This document shows, piece by piece, positions 23,440 to 31,249 of a stretch of DNA of 31,249 bases. Made by a program: the position numbers and the translations under genes. The DNA is from Labilithrix sp. (lineage in GTDB: Bacteria; Myxococcota; Polyangia; Polyangiales; Polyangiaceae), in contig JAQBQL010000041.1 in the NCBI GenBank assembly GCA_028287035.1, forward strand, positions 1 to 31,249, given 5' to 3'. The notes under the pieces were generated by a model, which saw nothing but the letters and a program-made list of their open reading frames with translations, made no database searches and had not been told where the DNA came from. Each line of letters begins with the position of its first letter. The stretch's first letter is position 1.

Positions 23440-25938
23440 TCAGGGCTTCGGCCGGAGCACGTCCCACCGGAAGCGGCGCGTCACGGGGCTGCCGGTGACG
23501 ACGAGCTCGATGTCGTCCTGGGTGAGCGTGACGGCCTGCGTCTTGGCGGTGGTCACGCGCAGGCGCGAGACGCCGCCTTCGTCGGTCACCGCGAAGCAGC
23601 CGGCGCAGTCGGCGATCTCGCCCGGCGTGACCTGGGCGAGGCCGCTCGAGCCGCCGCCCGCCTGCTTGCGGCGCGCCGTCAGCTCGGTGCCGTCAGCGAG
23701 GACGAGGTGCGCCTCCTTGCCCGGCGTCAGCGCCACCAGCACGTCGAGGCGGTCGGCGACCCTCTCGGGCGAGATCACCGACGCATCGGTGGCGGGCGCG
23801 AGGGTGTCGATCGAGGGGTCGAGCAGCGGGACGATCCCGCCGTCCGCGAGGAGGAGCGGCAGCTTGCCGAGCGGCGCCGGGATCTGTGCGTGCGCCCCGC
23901 CGCGATAGACGGCGAGGTCGGCGATGTCGACCCAGGTGCCGGGCGGCAGCCACGTGTCCTTCACGGTGACGCCGCGCCGGACGACCGGCGAGGCATAGAG
24001 TGAAGGGCCCAGGTAGAACGAGCTGTCGGCGGCCCACGCCTCGGGCTCGCGCGGATGGACGAGGAACGGGTGACGCATGATGGGCGCGCCGCTGCGGTTC
24101 GCCTCGCGTGCGAGCACCTCGAAGTAGGGGGCGAGCCGGGTGTGGAGGCGCGCCATCGCCCCGTAGACGTCGATGGTCTCCTGGTCGTTCCAGAGCTTCC
24201 ACTTCTCGCGCTTGTCGCCGATCGGGTTCGAGCAGGCGTTCTGCTCCATCATGATCGGCGAGACCGCGCCGAATTCGGCCCACCGCAGGTAGACCTCCTT
24301 GTCGCGCGGGTAATCGGTGAGGCACTTGTAGCCGCTCACGTCGCTGCCCCAGTAGGGCACGCCGCTCATGCCGAGGTTCACGCCCCCGCGCAGCACCGAG
24401 GGGAGGCCCTGCGTCTCGTCGAACGTCGCCTCGGCGTCGCCGCCCCACACCGCGGGGACGTACTGCTGCGTGCCCGAGTAGCCGGAGCGCACGAAGAAGA
24501 GAAAGTCGTCGCGGCGCTCGGCGACCAGGAGGTCGTGGGCGGCCTTCGCCGAGAGCACCGGGAACTCGTTGTGCACGGCCTCGCCGGTGCGGCCGTCGGC
24601 GAACTTCCACGAGCGCCTCACGTACTCGCCGAAGTCGTGCATCCAGCCGTCGTAGCCGAGCGCCAGTGTCCGGCGGAGGAGGTCCTGGAACCAGGCGACC
24701 GCCTCGGGCCTCGTCAGATCGATGGTCGCGAGATCCTGCGGCTGTCCCGAGATGAACGAGGTGCGGGCGACGGTGCCGTCCGCGTCGAGCGCGAAGAACC
24801 CGGCGGCCGTGCCGTGATCGAGGTCGCTCCGGGCGGCCTCGATGGTCATCGACACGTACGGGTTGTTGTACGCCATGACCTTGAAGCCCTTGGCGTGGTT
24901 GCCGGCGATCCACTGGCGGAGCTCGTCCTCGCGTCCGAGCTCGGACCGGTTCGGCAGGAGGTGCACCGCGTCGTCGACGCCGGTGGTCGGCACGTGGTTC
25001 TTGCGGAGCGCGTCGACCTCGGGAATGCCGAGCGCCATCTGGCCGGAGCTGACGCGACGGCGCGGGCCGAACACCCAGGTCGCGGGCACGAGCGGGCGGC
25101 CGGTGTCGCGCGTGTAGTCGTCGAGCGAGGCGAGGGGAGAGGCGTGCACGTAGACGACCGCGGTGAGCGTCGCGTCGTTGACGGCGGCGCGCCACGCGTC
25201 GGGGCGCTCGCTCCCGAAGTGGGTCTCGGTGCGGTAGGTGGTGGCGAGGTGGAGGCCGTAGCCGGCGCTCGAGAGCACGAAGGGCACCGGGAAGTAGGTC
25301 ATCGAGGCGCCGTTCGGGCCCGGCGTGGCGTCGTCGCGGATCCTCTCTTCGCCGCCGCCCGTGCCGCCCTCCTCGGCCCACGAGTAGAGCGAGAGGCCGC
25401 GATGGTCGATGCTGCCGAAGCGCTCGCCGAGGCCGAAGAAGTGCTCGTCGGGGCGGAGTGAGAAGGCGAGGGAGGTCTTGTTCCAGCCGGCGCCGCGCGC
25501 GGTGGTCTTGATGGTGACCTTCGCGTCCTCGAGGCTGACGTCGACGTCGAGCGTGCCGCCGCTGGCCGCGATCGCGAACGACGCCGACGACGCCGCCTGC
25601 GCGGTGACGCTCGCCGCGCCGGCGCCCGACCAGGGGAGCTCCGCGGGGACGAAGCCGTCCCACCCCGGAAGGAGCTTCACGCCGTCGAGGCCCTCGTCGC
25701 GCGTCGCCGCGGGACCCGCGTAGCGTGCATCGTCACGTGTCGTCGCGGTCTCGAGCGTCGTCGCGCCCGCCGCGTCCTTGATGGTGATGCGGAACGGCGC
25801 GAGCGCGATCGACACCGACGCGCCCGCGGACCGCAGCTCGACGGGCGGAGGCGTCGCCTCGTCGGTGCACGCGCTCCCGATGACGCCGGGCGTCAGGAGG
25901 GTCGCGGCGAGGAGGAGAGGGCGCAGCCGTCGCAGCAT
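23440..25938 (-). CDS. Glycoside hydrolase family 31 lipoprotein
   Basis: Retaining alpha-glycosidase fold, 832 residues from ATG 25938. An N-terminal signal ends IGSAC with Cys24, so it is probably an outer-membrane or periplasmic lipoprotein. A GH31 beta-sandwich (HFFGLGERFGSIDHRG at 166-181) precedes the catalytic barrel. The nucleophile is Asp435 in GYDGWMHDFGEY and the likely acid/base is Asp501 in VWGGDAEATF; their spacing and the sequence FFVRSGYSGTQQY resemble sulfoquinovosidases (YihQ type), more than alpha-glucosidases with WxDMNE. Substrate specificity cannot be assigned from this alone. It is upstream of the flavoprotein gene and divergent from the MerR gene. Confidence 0.88.
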   Translation of the reverse strand: MLRRLRPLLLAATLLTPGVIGSACTDEATPPPVELRSAGASVSIALAPFRITIKDAAGATTLETATTRDDARYAGPAATRDEGLDGVKLLPGWDGFVPAELPWSGAGAASVTAQAASSASFAIAASGGTLDVDVSLEDAKVTIKTTARGAGWNKTSLAFSLRPDEHFFGLGERFGSIDHRGLSLYSWAEEGGTGGGEERIRDDATPGPNGASMTYFPVPFVLSSAGYGLHLATTYRTETHFGSERPDAWRAAVNDATLTAVVYVHASPLASLDDYTRDTGRPLVPATWVFGPRRRVSSGQMALGIPEVDALRKNHVPTTGVDDAVHLLPNRSELGREDELRQWIAGNHAKGFKVMAYNNPYVSMTIEAARSDLDHGTAAGFFALDADGTVARTSFISGQPQDLATIDLTRPEAVAWFQDLLRRTLALGYDGWMHDFGEYVRRSWKFADGRTGEAVHNEFPVLSAKAAHDLLVAERRDDFLFFVRSGYSGTQQYVPAVWGGDAEATFDETQGLPSVLRGGVNLGMSGVPYWGSDVSGYKCLTDYPRDKEVYLRWAEFGAVSPIMMEQNACSNPIGDKREKWKLWNDQETIDVYGAMARLHTRLAPYFEVLAREANRSGAPIMRHPFLVHPREPEAWAADSSFYLGPSLYASPVVRRGVTVKDTWLPPGTWVDIADLAVYRGGAHAQIPAPLGKLPLLLADGGIVPLLDPSIDTLAPATDASVISPERVADRLDVLVALTPGKEAHLVLADGTELTARRKQAGGGSSGLAQVTPGEIADCAGCFAVTDEGGVSRLRVTTAKTQAVTLTQDDIELVVTGSPVTRRFRWDVLRPKP

Positions 25939-26038
25939 GGCGCGGAGAGTGACGTACGGGGCGCCCTTTGCAAACTCGGATTCGCGGCCGCGGCCTGCGC
26001 TCGCGAAGACCGCGCGCTCGCGTATGCTCGTCGTCGCG
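25939..26038. promoter_or_regulatory. Divergent control region between GH31 and MerR genes
   Basis: The 100-nt gap between the divergent starts contains an AT-rich palindrome TTTGCAAA (25967-25974) in GC-rich surroundings and, for the MerR gene, a TATGCT (26023-26028) that could be a -10 box with a poor -35. MerR-type regulators commonly bind the promoter of a divergent neighbour, so control of the GH31-flavoprotein pair by the regulator is plausible. No typical 19-20 bp MerR spacer promoter is clear. Confidence 0.3.
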
Positions 26039-26449
26039 ATGCGCATCGGCGAGCTGGCGGAGCGCGCGGGAGTCCGTCCCTCCGCGATCCGGTACTACGA
26101 GGAGGTCGGCCTCCTGCGCCGCGCGCCGCGCGTCTCGGGCCGCCGCGTCTATGCCGAGGAGGACGCGCGCCGCCTCCGCACCGTCCTCGCCGCGACGCGC
26201 GCCGGGTTCTCGCTCGCCGAGATCCGGCGGCTCGTTCCCGCCCTGGAGAGCGGCCATCGCGGCGCCGCCCGCTGGCAGGCGCTCGCGCGGGCGAAGGTGG
26301 CGGACCTCGGCGCGGCGATCCAGGAGCTCGAAGCAATGCGCTCGCGGCTCCACATGGCGCTGACCTGCGCGTGCGGCGGGGACCCGGAGCTCTGCGTGCT
26401 GGCCGCTCCGATCACCCGCCGCCGTTCACCGCGCGGCGGTCAGGCCTGA
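26039..26449 (+). CDS. MerR family transcriptional regulator
   Basis: DNA-binding regulator, 136 residues from ATG 26039 (ATG 26024 in frame is an alternative). The N-terminal winged helix-turn-helix reads MRIGELAERAGVRPSAIRYY then EEVGLLRRAPRVSGRRVYAEED, the classic MerR start. A dimerisation helix follows (about 75-106). The C-terminus carries Cys110, Cys112 and Cys119 (LTCACGGDPELCVL), which could bind a metal or a cluster, but the effector is unknown. It is divergent from the GH31 gene. Its 3' end overlaps the convergent peptidoglycan-binding gene by 10 bp. Confidence 0.9.
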   Translation: MRIGELAERAGVRPSAIRYYEEVGLLRRAPRVSGRRVYAEEDARRLRTVLAATRAGFSLAEIRRLVPALESGHRGAARWQALARAKVADLGAAIQELEAMRSRLHMALTCACGGDPELCVLAAPITRRRSPRGGQA

Positions 26450-26703
26450 GGGGCCTCTTCGGGCTCGGCCTTCTTGCCGAGCTCGTCGACGAGCGCCTGA
26501 CGGGTGCCCGGGCCGACGATGCCGTCGATCTTGATGGAGGCGCTCGCCTGGAACTCGCGGACCGCCTTCTGCGTGTTCGGGCCGTCCTTGCCGTCGACCT
26601 TGCCCGGGTCGTACCCGAGCTTGGTGAGGGCGTCCTGGACGCCCTCCAGGTCCTCGAGGTTGATGTAACCGAACTTCTCGGAGTTGTGCTCGAAGGCTGA
26701 CAT
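26440..26703 (-). CDS. Small peptidoglycan-binding-domain protein without signal peptide
   Basis: An 87-residue product consisting almost wholly of one PG_binding_1-type three-helix domain: GVQDALTKLGYDPGKVDGKD, GPNTQKAVREFQAS, and IDGIVGPGTRQALVDEL. It has no signal peptide or membrane segment, so export by Sec is not indicated. It lies 14 nt downstream of a coiled-coil lipoprotein gene on the same strand, probably one operon. ATG 26703 is used because longer in-frame versions run into that gene. The tail is acidic and Pro-rich (KKAEPEEAPQA). Its function is not known. Confidence 0.8.
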   Translation of the reverse strand: MSAFEHNSEKFGYINLEDLEGVQDALTKLGYDPGKVDGKDGPNTQKAVREFQASASIKIDGIVGPGTRQALVDELGKKAEPEEAPQA

Positions 26704-26717
26704 GGTGCTGGTCTCTC

Positions 26718-27206
26718 TCACTTCTTGAGGGTGGCTTCGAGCGCGTCGACGGACTTGTCGAGCGCGGCCTGGTCGGCCTCGACCTGGCCCTTGACGGTGT
26801 CCCACGCAGTACCGGTCGAGCTGTCGAGCTTGGCGATGTCCGCCTTCACCGTCGCGGAGCGCTTGTCGACCTCGAGGGACGCCGCGTCCGCGTTCTTGCG
26901 GGTCGCGCCGGTGGCCTTCGCGACCTTCTCCTTGAGGTAGGTGATCTTGCGGTCGGAAGCGTCGGCGCCCTTCTGGAGCTTGCCCTTCACGTCGGCGTGC
27001 TCCTTGGCGGCCTTCTCCTCGAGCTCCTTCTTCTCGGCGGCGGCCTTGTCGTCGGCTTCGCGCTGGGCCTTGGCGGCGGCGGCGGCCTTGTCGTCGGCCT
27101 CCTTCTGGGCTTCGGCGGCCTTGTTCCCGCAGCCGAGTGTGGTGAGGGAGGCGGTGCCGACGGTGAGGGCGGCGACGAGGAAGAGAATGCTGCGTGAGGT
27201 TCGCAT
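26718..27206 (-). CDS. Ala/Lys-rich coiled-coil lipoprotein
   Basis: Function unknown. The 162-residue product begins with a hydrophobic signal and a cysteine at residue 26 (LTTLGCGN), a relaxed lipobox. The rest is Ala/Lys/Glu/Asp-rich heptad sequence with a repeated AQKEADDKAAAAAKAQREAD pattern (about 30-60), predicted as long helices, and ends ALEATLKK. A very strong AAGGAGCT lies 9 nt before the ATG at 27206; earlier in-frame starts have no signal. An analogy to Braun-type lipoproteins that span the periplasm is possible. It is divergent from rpsD, and the gene for the peptidoglycan-binding protein follows. Confidence 0.78.
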   Translation of the reverse strand: MRTSRSILFLVAALTVGTASLTTLGCGNKAAEAQKEADDKAAAAAKAQREADDKAAAEKKELEEKAAKEHADVKGKLQKGADASDRKITYLKEKVAKATGATRKNADAASLEVDKRSATVKADIAKLDSSTGTAWDTVKGQVEADQAALDKSVDALEATLKK

Positions 27207-27307
27207 CGAGAAGAGCTCCTTGGAGAGGGGGTAAGACCTCGGCGTATCACGATCGGCCGGGCGCCCCGCGCGGCGCCTTGCCCCCGTGCCGGAGTCGTGC
27301 GGCGGGC

Positions 27308-27335
27308 TTGCGTTTTGCCCGGCTTCGACTAAAAC
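27308..27335 (+). promoter_or_regulatory. Candidate sigma70 promoter for rpsD-rpoA-rplQ
   Basis: TTGCGT (27308-27313) and TAAAAC (27330-27335), spacer 16 bp, about 134 nt before rpsD in the 262-nt gap between the divergent lipoprotein gene and rpsD. Since the upstream 5.7 kb is mainly on the other strand, the rpsD group needs a promoter here. Confidence 0.45.
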
Positions 27336-27424
27336 CCGCATCCCCCCGCCCGGGTCCTCGAATTCTTCGGGGCTGCCGGGCACGCCGGGATGAAACGCGA
27401 AAGCGTGTAAACCGGTTTTTTGCG

Positions 27425-27444
27425 CCCTCTTCCGACGAAGGGGG
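27425..27444 (+). promoter_or_regulatory. Hairpin in the rpsD leader
   Basis: CCCTCTTC-cgac-GAAGGGGG forms an 8-bp stem with one G-T pair, 25 nt before the rpsD ATG and just after a run of six T (27416-27421). The ribosome binding site (AAGGTCAGGA) lies between it and the start. S4 autoregulation acts on leader structures in other bacteria; whether this hairpin serves that role is untested. Confidence 0.35.
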
Positions 27445-27468
27445 CTGGAAAAGGTCAGGAACTCGAGA

Positions 27469-28098
27469 ATGGCTCGTTACATCGGTCCCGTCTGCAGGCT
27501 CTGCCGCCGCGAAGGCATGAAGCTCTTTCTCAAGGGCGAGCGCTGCTACACGGACAAGTGCTCCGTCACGCGTCGCCCCTACCCGCCGGGCCAGCACGGC
27601 CAGGGCCGGATCAAGCTGACGGAGTACGCCGTCCGCCTCCGCGAGAAGCAGAAGACCCGCCGCGTCTACGGCGTCCTCGAGAAGCAGTTCCGCAAGTACT
27701 ACTTCGACGCGACGCGCCGCAAGGGCCGCACCGGCGAGCAGATGCTCGGCCTCATCGAGAGCCGCCTCGACAACGTCGTGCACCGCCTCGGCTTCGGCTC
27801 CTCGCGCTACGAGGCGCGCCAGCTCGTCAAGCACCAGCACATCCTCGTCAACGGCAAGCGCGTCGACATCCCGTCGTACCTGCTGAAGGCCGGCGACCGC
27901 GTGGAAGTGCGCGAGCAGAGCCGCGCCATCAAGTTCATCGCGGCGTCCCTCGCCCAGGTCGAGCGCCGTGCGCAGCTCTCCTGGCTCGAGCTGGACAAGG
28001 CGAACTTCGCCGGCGTCTTCAAGGGCCAGCCGGTCCGCGAAGAGCTGAACGAGCCGCCGATCCGCGAGCAGTACATCGTCGAATATTACAGCCGCTAA
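27469..28098 (+). CDS. rpsD: 30S ribosomal protein S4 (zinc form)
   Basis: S4 nucleates 30S assembly. The 209-residue product starts MARYIGPVCRLCRREGMKLF; Cys9, Cys12, Cys26 and Cys31 make the zinc site of the C+ form. Then RRPYPPGQHGQGR and the S4 RNA-binding domain (ESRLDNVVHRLGFGSSRYEA, RQLVKHQHILVNGKRVDIPS) follow, and the end IREQYIVEYYSR is typical. It is separated from rpsK by 5.7 kb although the two are usually adjacent. It precedes rpoA by 99 nt. Confidence 0.98.
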   Translation: MARYIGPVCRLCRREGMKLFLKGERCYTDKCSVTRRPYPPGQHGQGRIKLTEYAVRLREKQKTRRVYGVLEKQFRKYYFDATRRKGRTGEQMLGLIESRLDNVVHRLGFGSSRYEARQLVKHQHILVNGKRVDIPSYLLKAGDRVEVREQSRAIKFIAASLAQVERRAQLSWLELDKANFAGVFKGQPVREELNEPPIREQYIVEYYSR

Positions 28099-28197
28099 CA
28101 AGCAGCAACACGGGCAGGGGACGGTCCGGACCGGAGAGCGGGTTCGAAGGCCAGACGGGATCCTCGCGTGAACGACCGGGAACAAGGAAAAGAACGC

Positions 28198-29223
28198 ATG
28201 AGCAACATCGTTACGCGTAACTGGCGGGATCTCATTCGTCCGCGCGGCATCCAGATCGAGCAGGACACGCTCACCGAGTTCTACGGCCGCTTCACGTGCG
28301 AGCCCCTCGAGCGCGGCTACGGCATCACGCTCGGCAACTCGCTGCGCCGCGTGCTCCTCTCGTCGCTCCAGGGCGCGGCCGCCACGGCCATCCGGGTCGA
28401 CGCCGGCGCGCTCCACGAGTTCACGACGATCTCGGACGTCGTCGAGGACGTGACCGACATCATCCTCAACCTGAAGGAAGTCGTCTTCAAGTCGGCGACG
28501 GCCAAGTCGTACCAGGTCCGCATCGACAAGGAGGGCCCCGGCCCCGTCTACGCGAAGGACGTCACCCTGGTCGACGGCCTCAGCGTCCTCAACCCGGACC
28601 ACCTCATCGCGACGCTCGACAAGAAGGGCCCCCTCGCGATGGAGCTCACGGTCAACGTCGGCCGCGGCTACGTGCCGGCGGACAAGAACAAGACGCCGAC
28701 CATGCCGCTCGGGACGATCCCGATCGACGCGCTCTTCTCGCCCGTTCGCAAGGTGAACTACACCGTCACGAACGCGCGCGTCGGGCAGGTCACGGACTAC
28801 GACAAGCTCACCCTCGAGGTGTGGACGAACGGCAGCGTGAAGCCGCAGGATGCCGTCGCGTACGCGGCGAAGATCCTGAAGGAGCAGCTCACGATCTTCA
28901 TCAACTTCGAGGAGACCGAGGAGACGTCGTACGTCTCGGGTACCACCGAGGAAGAGCCGCTCAACGAGAACCTCTTCCGCTCCGTCGACGAGCTGGAGCT
29001 CTCCGTCCGCTCTGCCAACTGCCTCCAGAACGCGAACATCACCCTCATCGGTGAGCTCGTTCAGCGGACGGAGCAGGACATGCTGAAGACCAAGAACTTC
29101 GGTCGCAAGAGCCTCAAGGAGATCAAGGAGATCCTTGCGAACATGGGGCTGTCGCTCGGCATGAAGATCGACAACTGGCCCCAGATGCTCGAGCGCTGGA
29201 AGGCCCAGCAGGCCCAGAACTAA
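28198..29223 (+). CDS. rpoA: DNA-directed RNA polymerase subunit alpha
   Basis: RNA polymerase assembly platform and regulator contact. The 341-residue product starts [20 protein letters not shown] and has the N-terminal dimerisation domain ([20 protein letters not shown]), the insert domain, and an alpha-CTD ([40 protein letters not shown]). ATG 28198 follows AAGGAAAAG; an in-frame GTG at 28168 would precede that ribosome binding site, so 28198 is preferred. It lies between rpsD and rplQ, the usual alpha operon order. Confidence 0.98.
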   Translation: MSNIVTRNWRDLIRPRGIQIEQDTLTEFYGRFTCEPLERGYGITLGNSLRRVLLSSLQGAAATAIRVDAGALHEFTTISDVVEDVTDIILNLKEVVFKSATAKSYQVRIDKEGPGPVYAKDVTLVDGLSVLNPDHLIATLDKKGPLAMELTVNVGRGYVPADKNKTPTMPLGTIPIDALFSPVRKVNYTVTNARVGQVTDYDKLTLEVWTNGSVKPQDAVAYAAKILKEQLTIFINFEETEETSYVSGTTEEEPLNENLFRSVDELELSVRSANCLQNANITLIGELVQRTEQDMLKTKNFGRKSLKEIKEILANMGLSLGMKIDNWPQMLERWKAQQAQN

Positions 29224-29237
29224 GAAGGACATCAGCC

Positions 29238-29807
29238 ATGCGACACCAGAATGCAGGTCGGAAGTTCGACCGGAACACCAGCGCCCGTAAGGCGATGTTC
29301 AAGAGCCTCGCGGCCAACCTGATCCTCAACGAGAAGATCGAGACGACCGACGCGAAGGCGAAGGAGCTCCGTCGCGTGGCGGAGCGCCTGATCACCAAGG
29401 CCATCCGCCTCGGTGAGGTCTCCTACACCCCGCAGGACAAGCTGTCCGAGGTCGACAAGGGCAAGCGCCTCGCGACGAAGCGCCTCCTCGAGTCGCACCT
29501 CCCGCGCTGGGGCACCCGCACCGAGAAGGGCGGCGACACCACCAAGGTCGACCTCATCGAGAAGGTGATGATCGATCTCGCCAAGCGCTTCGCGAAGCGC
29601 GCCGGCGGGTACACCCGCATCATCAAGCTCGGACCGCGCCGTGGCGACAACGCCCCGCTCGCGCTGATCGAGTTCGTCGACCCGGCGTCTCCCGTCGAGG
29701 GCGTCGAGGGCGGCGAGGGCGGCGAGGCGGCCGGTGAGGCAGCCCCCAAGAAGACCGCGAAGAAGAAGACGGCCGCCAAGAAGACGGCCGCTGCCTCGGT
29801 CGGCTGA
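29238..29807 (+). CDS. rplQ: 50S ribosomal protein L17 with C-terminal extension
   Basis: L17 binds 23S rRNA on the 50S back. The core (MRHQNAGRKFDRNTSARKAM, FKSLAANLILNEKIETTDAK, and TRIIKLGPRRGDNAPLALIEFVD near residue 145) shows the bacterial L17 family. A 40-residue tail follows, first Gly/Glu-rich then Lys/Ala-rich (KKTAKKKTAAKKTAAASVG), so the product is 189 residues, while the shortest L17 proteins have about 120. It ends the alpha operon and a terminator follows. Confidence 0.96.
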   Translation: MRHQNAGRKFDRNTSARKAMFKSLAANLILNEKIETTDAKAKELRRVAERLITKAIRLGEVSYTPQDKLSEVDKGKRLATKRLLESHLPRWGTRTEKGGDTTKVDLIEKVMIDLAKRFAKRAGGYTRIIKLGPRRGDNAPLALIEFVDPASPVEGVEGGEGGEAAGEAAPKKTAKKKTAAKKTAAASVG

Positions 29808-29852
29808 ACAGCCTTCCTGACGGCACGCCTTCCCACACCGAGGGCATGAGGA

Positions 29853-29884
29853 GAGGCGGCGGGCGAGAGCTCGTCGCCTCTTTT
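29853..29884 (+). terminator. Intrinsic terminator after rplQ
   Basis: GAGGCG (29853-29858) pairs with CGCCTC (29875-29880), extended inside by GCGAG/CTCGT, and is followed by TTTT (29881-29884). It lies 45 nt after the rplQ stop, in the 99-nt gap before the convergent gene ending at 29907, and fits a standard intrinsic terminator of the rpsD-rpoA-rplQ transcript. Confidence 0.75.
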
Positions 29885-29906
29885 CGCATCTGGAGGCCGA
29901 GCGGGG

Positions 29907-31249
29907 TCAGGGCGCGGGCGCGGCGCGCTGCCTTCGGCCGCGGCCCGCGAAGAGCACGAGGCCGATGAGCGAGAGCAGGAGCACGCCGGCGGCGGCCGCG
30001 ACCTGCTTCGTCCGGCTCTCGTGATCGGCGGCGACGTCATCGAGCTTCGCCAGCTCGGCGCGGGCGCGCTCGTGCGTCGGGTCGAGGGCGAGGGCGCGCT
30101 CGAAGAGGCCGCGATCGACGATGCCGCGGGCGAGCAGCTCGCGTCCTTCGAGGTACGCGATCTCCGCGCCGACGTGCGGCGCGCGCGGGCCGCCCTCGGC
30201 GAGACGCTCTGCCTTCCTGAACAGCGCAAGCGCCGCAGCCGCGTCCGTCTCCTCGAGGGACTCGGCGCGCGCCACGTAGGCCGGCACCATCTCGGCGCGG
30301 CGATCGAGCAGCGGCTGGCGCGCGAGCACCTTGTCGAACGCGGCGACCGCCTGCTCGATGCGGCCCGCCTTTTCCTCGGCGAGCCCCTGCTCGAGCAGGC
30401 CGTAGACCTCCTGGAGGCGCACGCGGTCGAACGCGGCGAAGAGCTCCCGGGCGACGTCGCTGGCCGTCCACGCGTCGGGCGCCGCCTTGCCGGTGAGGTT
30501 CGCGTAGGCCTCGCGGAGCTTCCACACCGCGTCCTGGCCGAGCGCGTTCATCGCCTCGCGCGCGGCGGCGCGGACCGGCGCGCGGTCCGAGCTCACGAAG
30601 GACAGGATGACGGGCGCCGCGTCGAGATCGTGGACGACGCCGAACGCGTGGAGGACGTCGGCGAGGACCTGGTTGTCCTGCGTCTGCACCGCGTCGCCGG
30701 GGATGCGCTTGCCCATCGCCTCGAGCTGGGAGGCCGACCACTGCCGGAGGTCGGCGGAGCCCTCCTTGCGCCCCTCGATGAGCGCCGGGATGGCCCGCTC
30801 GCCGAGCGCGCGGAGCTGGCGCGTGACCTCGGGCCGGAAGGCGCCGTTCGCGTCGCCGGCGACCTTCACGAGCTGACGCGCCGCCGGGGTCGTGCCGGCA
30901 TGGGCGAGCGCCCGCACGAGCGCGGCGATCTGGAGCGCCTCGCGGGCGCCGGGCGCGTCCGCCTTGCCCTGCGCGGCCTGCGCGAGGAGCGCGTCGCAGA
31001 GGTCGCCGTCGCCGACCTTCACGGCCTTCGTCGCCGCGGCGAGCGAGGCGGCGGGGGTCTTTCGTAGCTCGCCGAGCTTGTGCGCGAGGGCGGGCACGGC
31101 CTCCGGACCGAGGGCGCCGAGGCTCTTCGCGGCGGCGGCGCGGGCCTGGGCATCGCCCGAGGCGAGGGCGGCGGTGAGCCTCTCGACCTCCGGGCGCGCG
31201 GCGGCGTCGTCGGCCACCGCCGGCGCGGCGCTCGCGGCGGGACGGGGCG
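29907..31249 (-). CDS. HEAT/TPR-like repeat protein with C-terminal membrane anchor (partial)
   Basis: Function unknown. The reading frame is open to the right window edge, so the N-terminus is missing; a GTG at 31217 lies inside an Ala/Pro-rich stretch and is not a convincing start. At least 447 residues are visible. The first half has HEAT-type helical repeats ([58 protein letters not shown]). The second half has TPR-like units ([39 protein letters not shown]). One transmembrane helix lies near the end ([20 protein letters not shown]) followed by a basic tail. The fold suggests a protein-protein scaffold at the membrane; this is inference. It is convergent with rplQ. Confidence 0.72.
   Translation of the reverse strand, partial: PRPAASAAPAVADDAAARPEVERLTAALASGDAQARAAAAKSLGALGPEAVPALAHKLGELRKTPAASLAAATKAVKVGDGDLCDALLAQAAQGKADAPGAREALQIAALVRALAHAGTTPAARQLVKVAGDANGAFRPEVTRQLRALGERAIPALIEGRKEGSADLRQWSASQLEAMGKRIPGDAVQTQDNQVLADVLHAFGVVHDLDAAPVILSFVSSDRAPVRAAAREAMNALGQDAVWKLREAYANLTGKAAPDAWTASDVARELFAAFDRVRLQEVYGLLEQGLAEEKAGRIEQAVAAFDKVLARQPLLDRRAEMVPAYVARAESLEETDAAAALALFRKAERLAEGGPRAPHVGAEIAYLEGRELLARGIVDRGLFERALALDPTHERARAELAKLDDVAADHESRTKQVAAAAGVLLLSLIGLVLFAGRGRRQRAAPAP

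Noticed and set aside
21906..26046. Long open frames on the + strand across the flavoprotein and GH31 genes
   Set aside because: They have Arg/His/Asp-rich composition typical of antisense frames in GC-rich DNA and no family motifs, while the - strand genes have intact catalytic motifs.

Overview
The window is GC-rich bacterial chromosome, with G or C in most third codon positions. Its backbone is the tuf-S10-spc-alpha ribosomal protein region, all on the + strand. The style points to a deltaproteobacterium in the broad sense, most likely Myxococcota (an inference, not a database match): many lipoproteins of unknown function, a Delta-60 repeat protein, low-complexity tails on ribosomal proteins, and Cys-containing forms of S14, S4 and L36.

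Layout. (1) 2-2563: the 3' end of tuf, then rpsJ, rplD, rplW, rplB, rpsS; rplC, normally between rpsJ and rplD, is missing. (2) 2564-12311: a roughly 9.7 kb block that splits the S10 operon between rpsS and rplV. It holds a + strand lipoprotein, a - strand export cassette (MFS/AmpG-like permease, ABC ATPase, HlyD/MacA-type adaptor and two MacB/FtsX-type permeases), a + strand Delta-60 repeat lipoprotein and a + strand alpha/beta hydrolase. (3) 12312-21784: rplV, rpsC, rplP, rpmC, rpsQ, rplN, rplX, rplE, rpsN, rpsH, rplF, rplR, rpsE, rpmD, rplO, secY, adk, infA, rpmJ, rpsM, rpsK. The genes are tightly packed, several stop/start pairs overlap, and map is absent between adk and infA. (4) 21785-27468: a 5.7 kb block that splits the alpha operon between rpsK and rpsD. 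It holds a strong terminator, a Tat-exported cytokinin-dehydrogenase-like flavoprotein, a GH31 glycosidase lipoprotein, a divergent MerR-type regulator, a small peptidoglycan-binding-domain protein and a coiled-coil lipoprotein. (5) 27469-29807: rpsD, rpoA, rplQ, then a terminator. (6) 29907-31249: a - strand HEAT/TPR-like membrane-anchored protein cut by the window edge.

How it works together. The + strand backbone makes most of the ribosome, the SecY channel, adenylate kinase, IF-1 and RNA polymerase alpha. The two inserted blocks are mainly cell-envelope functions (export pump, lipoproteins, secreted enzymes) with their own orientations. Because they contain convergent and opposing genes, the ribosomal genes beyond each block cannot simply be read through from upstream. 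I find a sigma70-like promoter candidate and a structured leader before rplV, and a promoter candidate plus a hairpin before rpsD, which fits three separately expressed ribosomal segments. No transposase, integrase, CRISPR array, tRNA or rRNA gene was seen, and no stretch over 300 bases lacks a gene.
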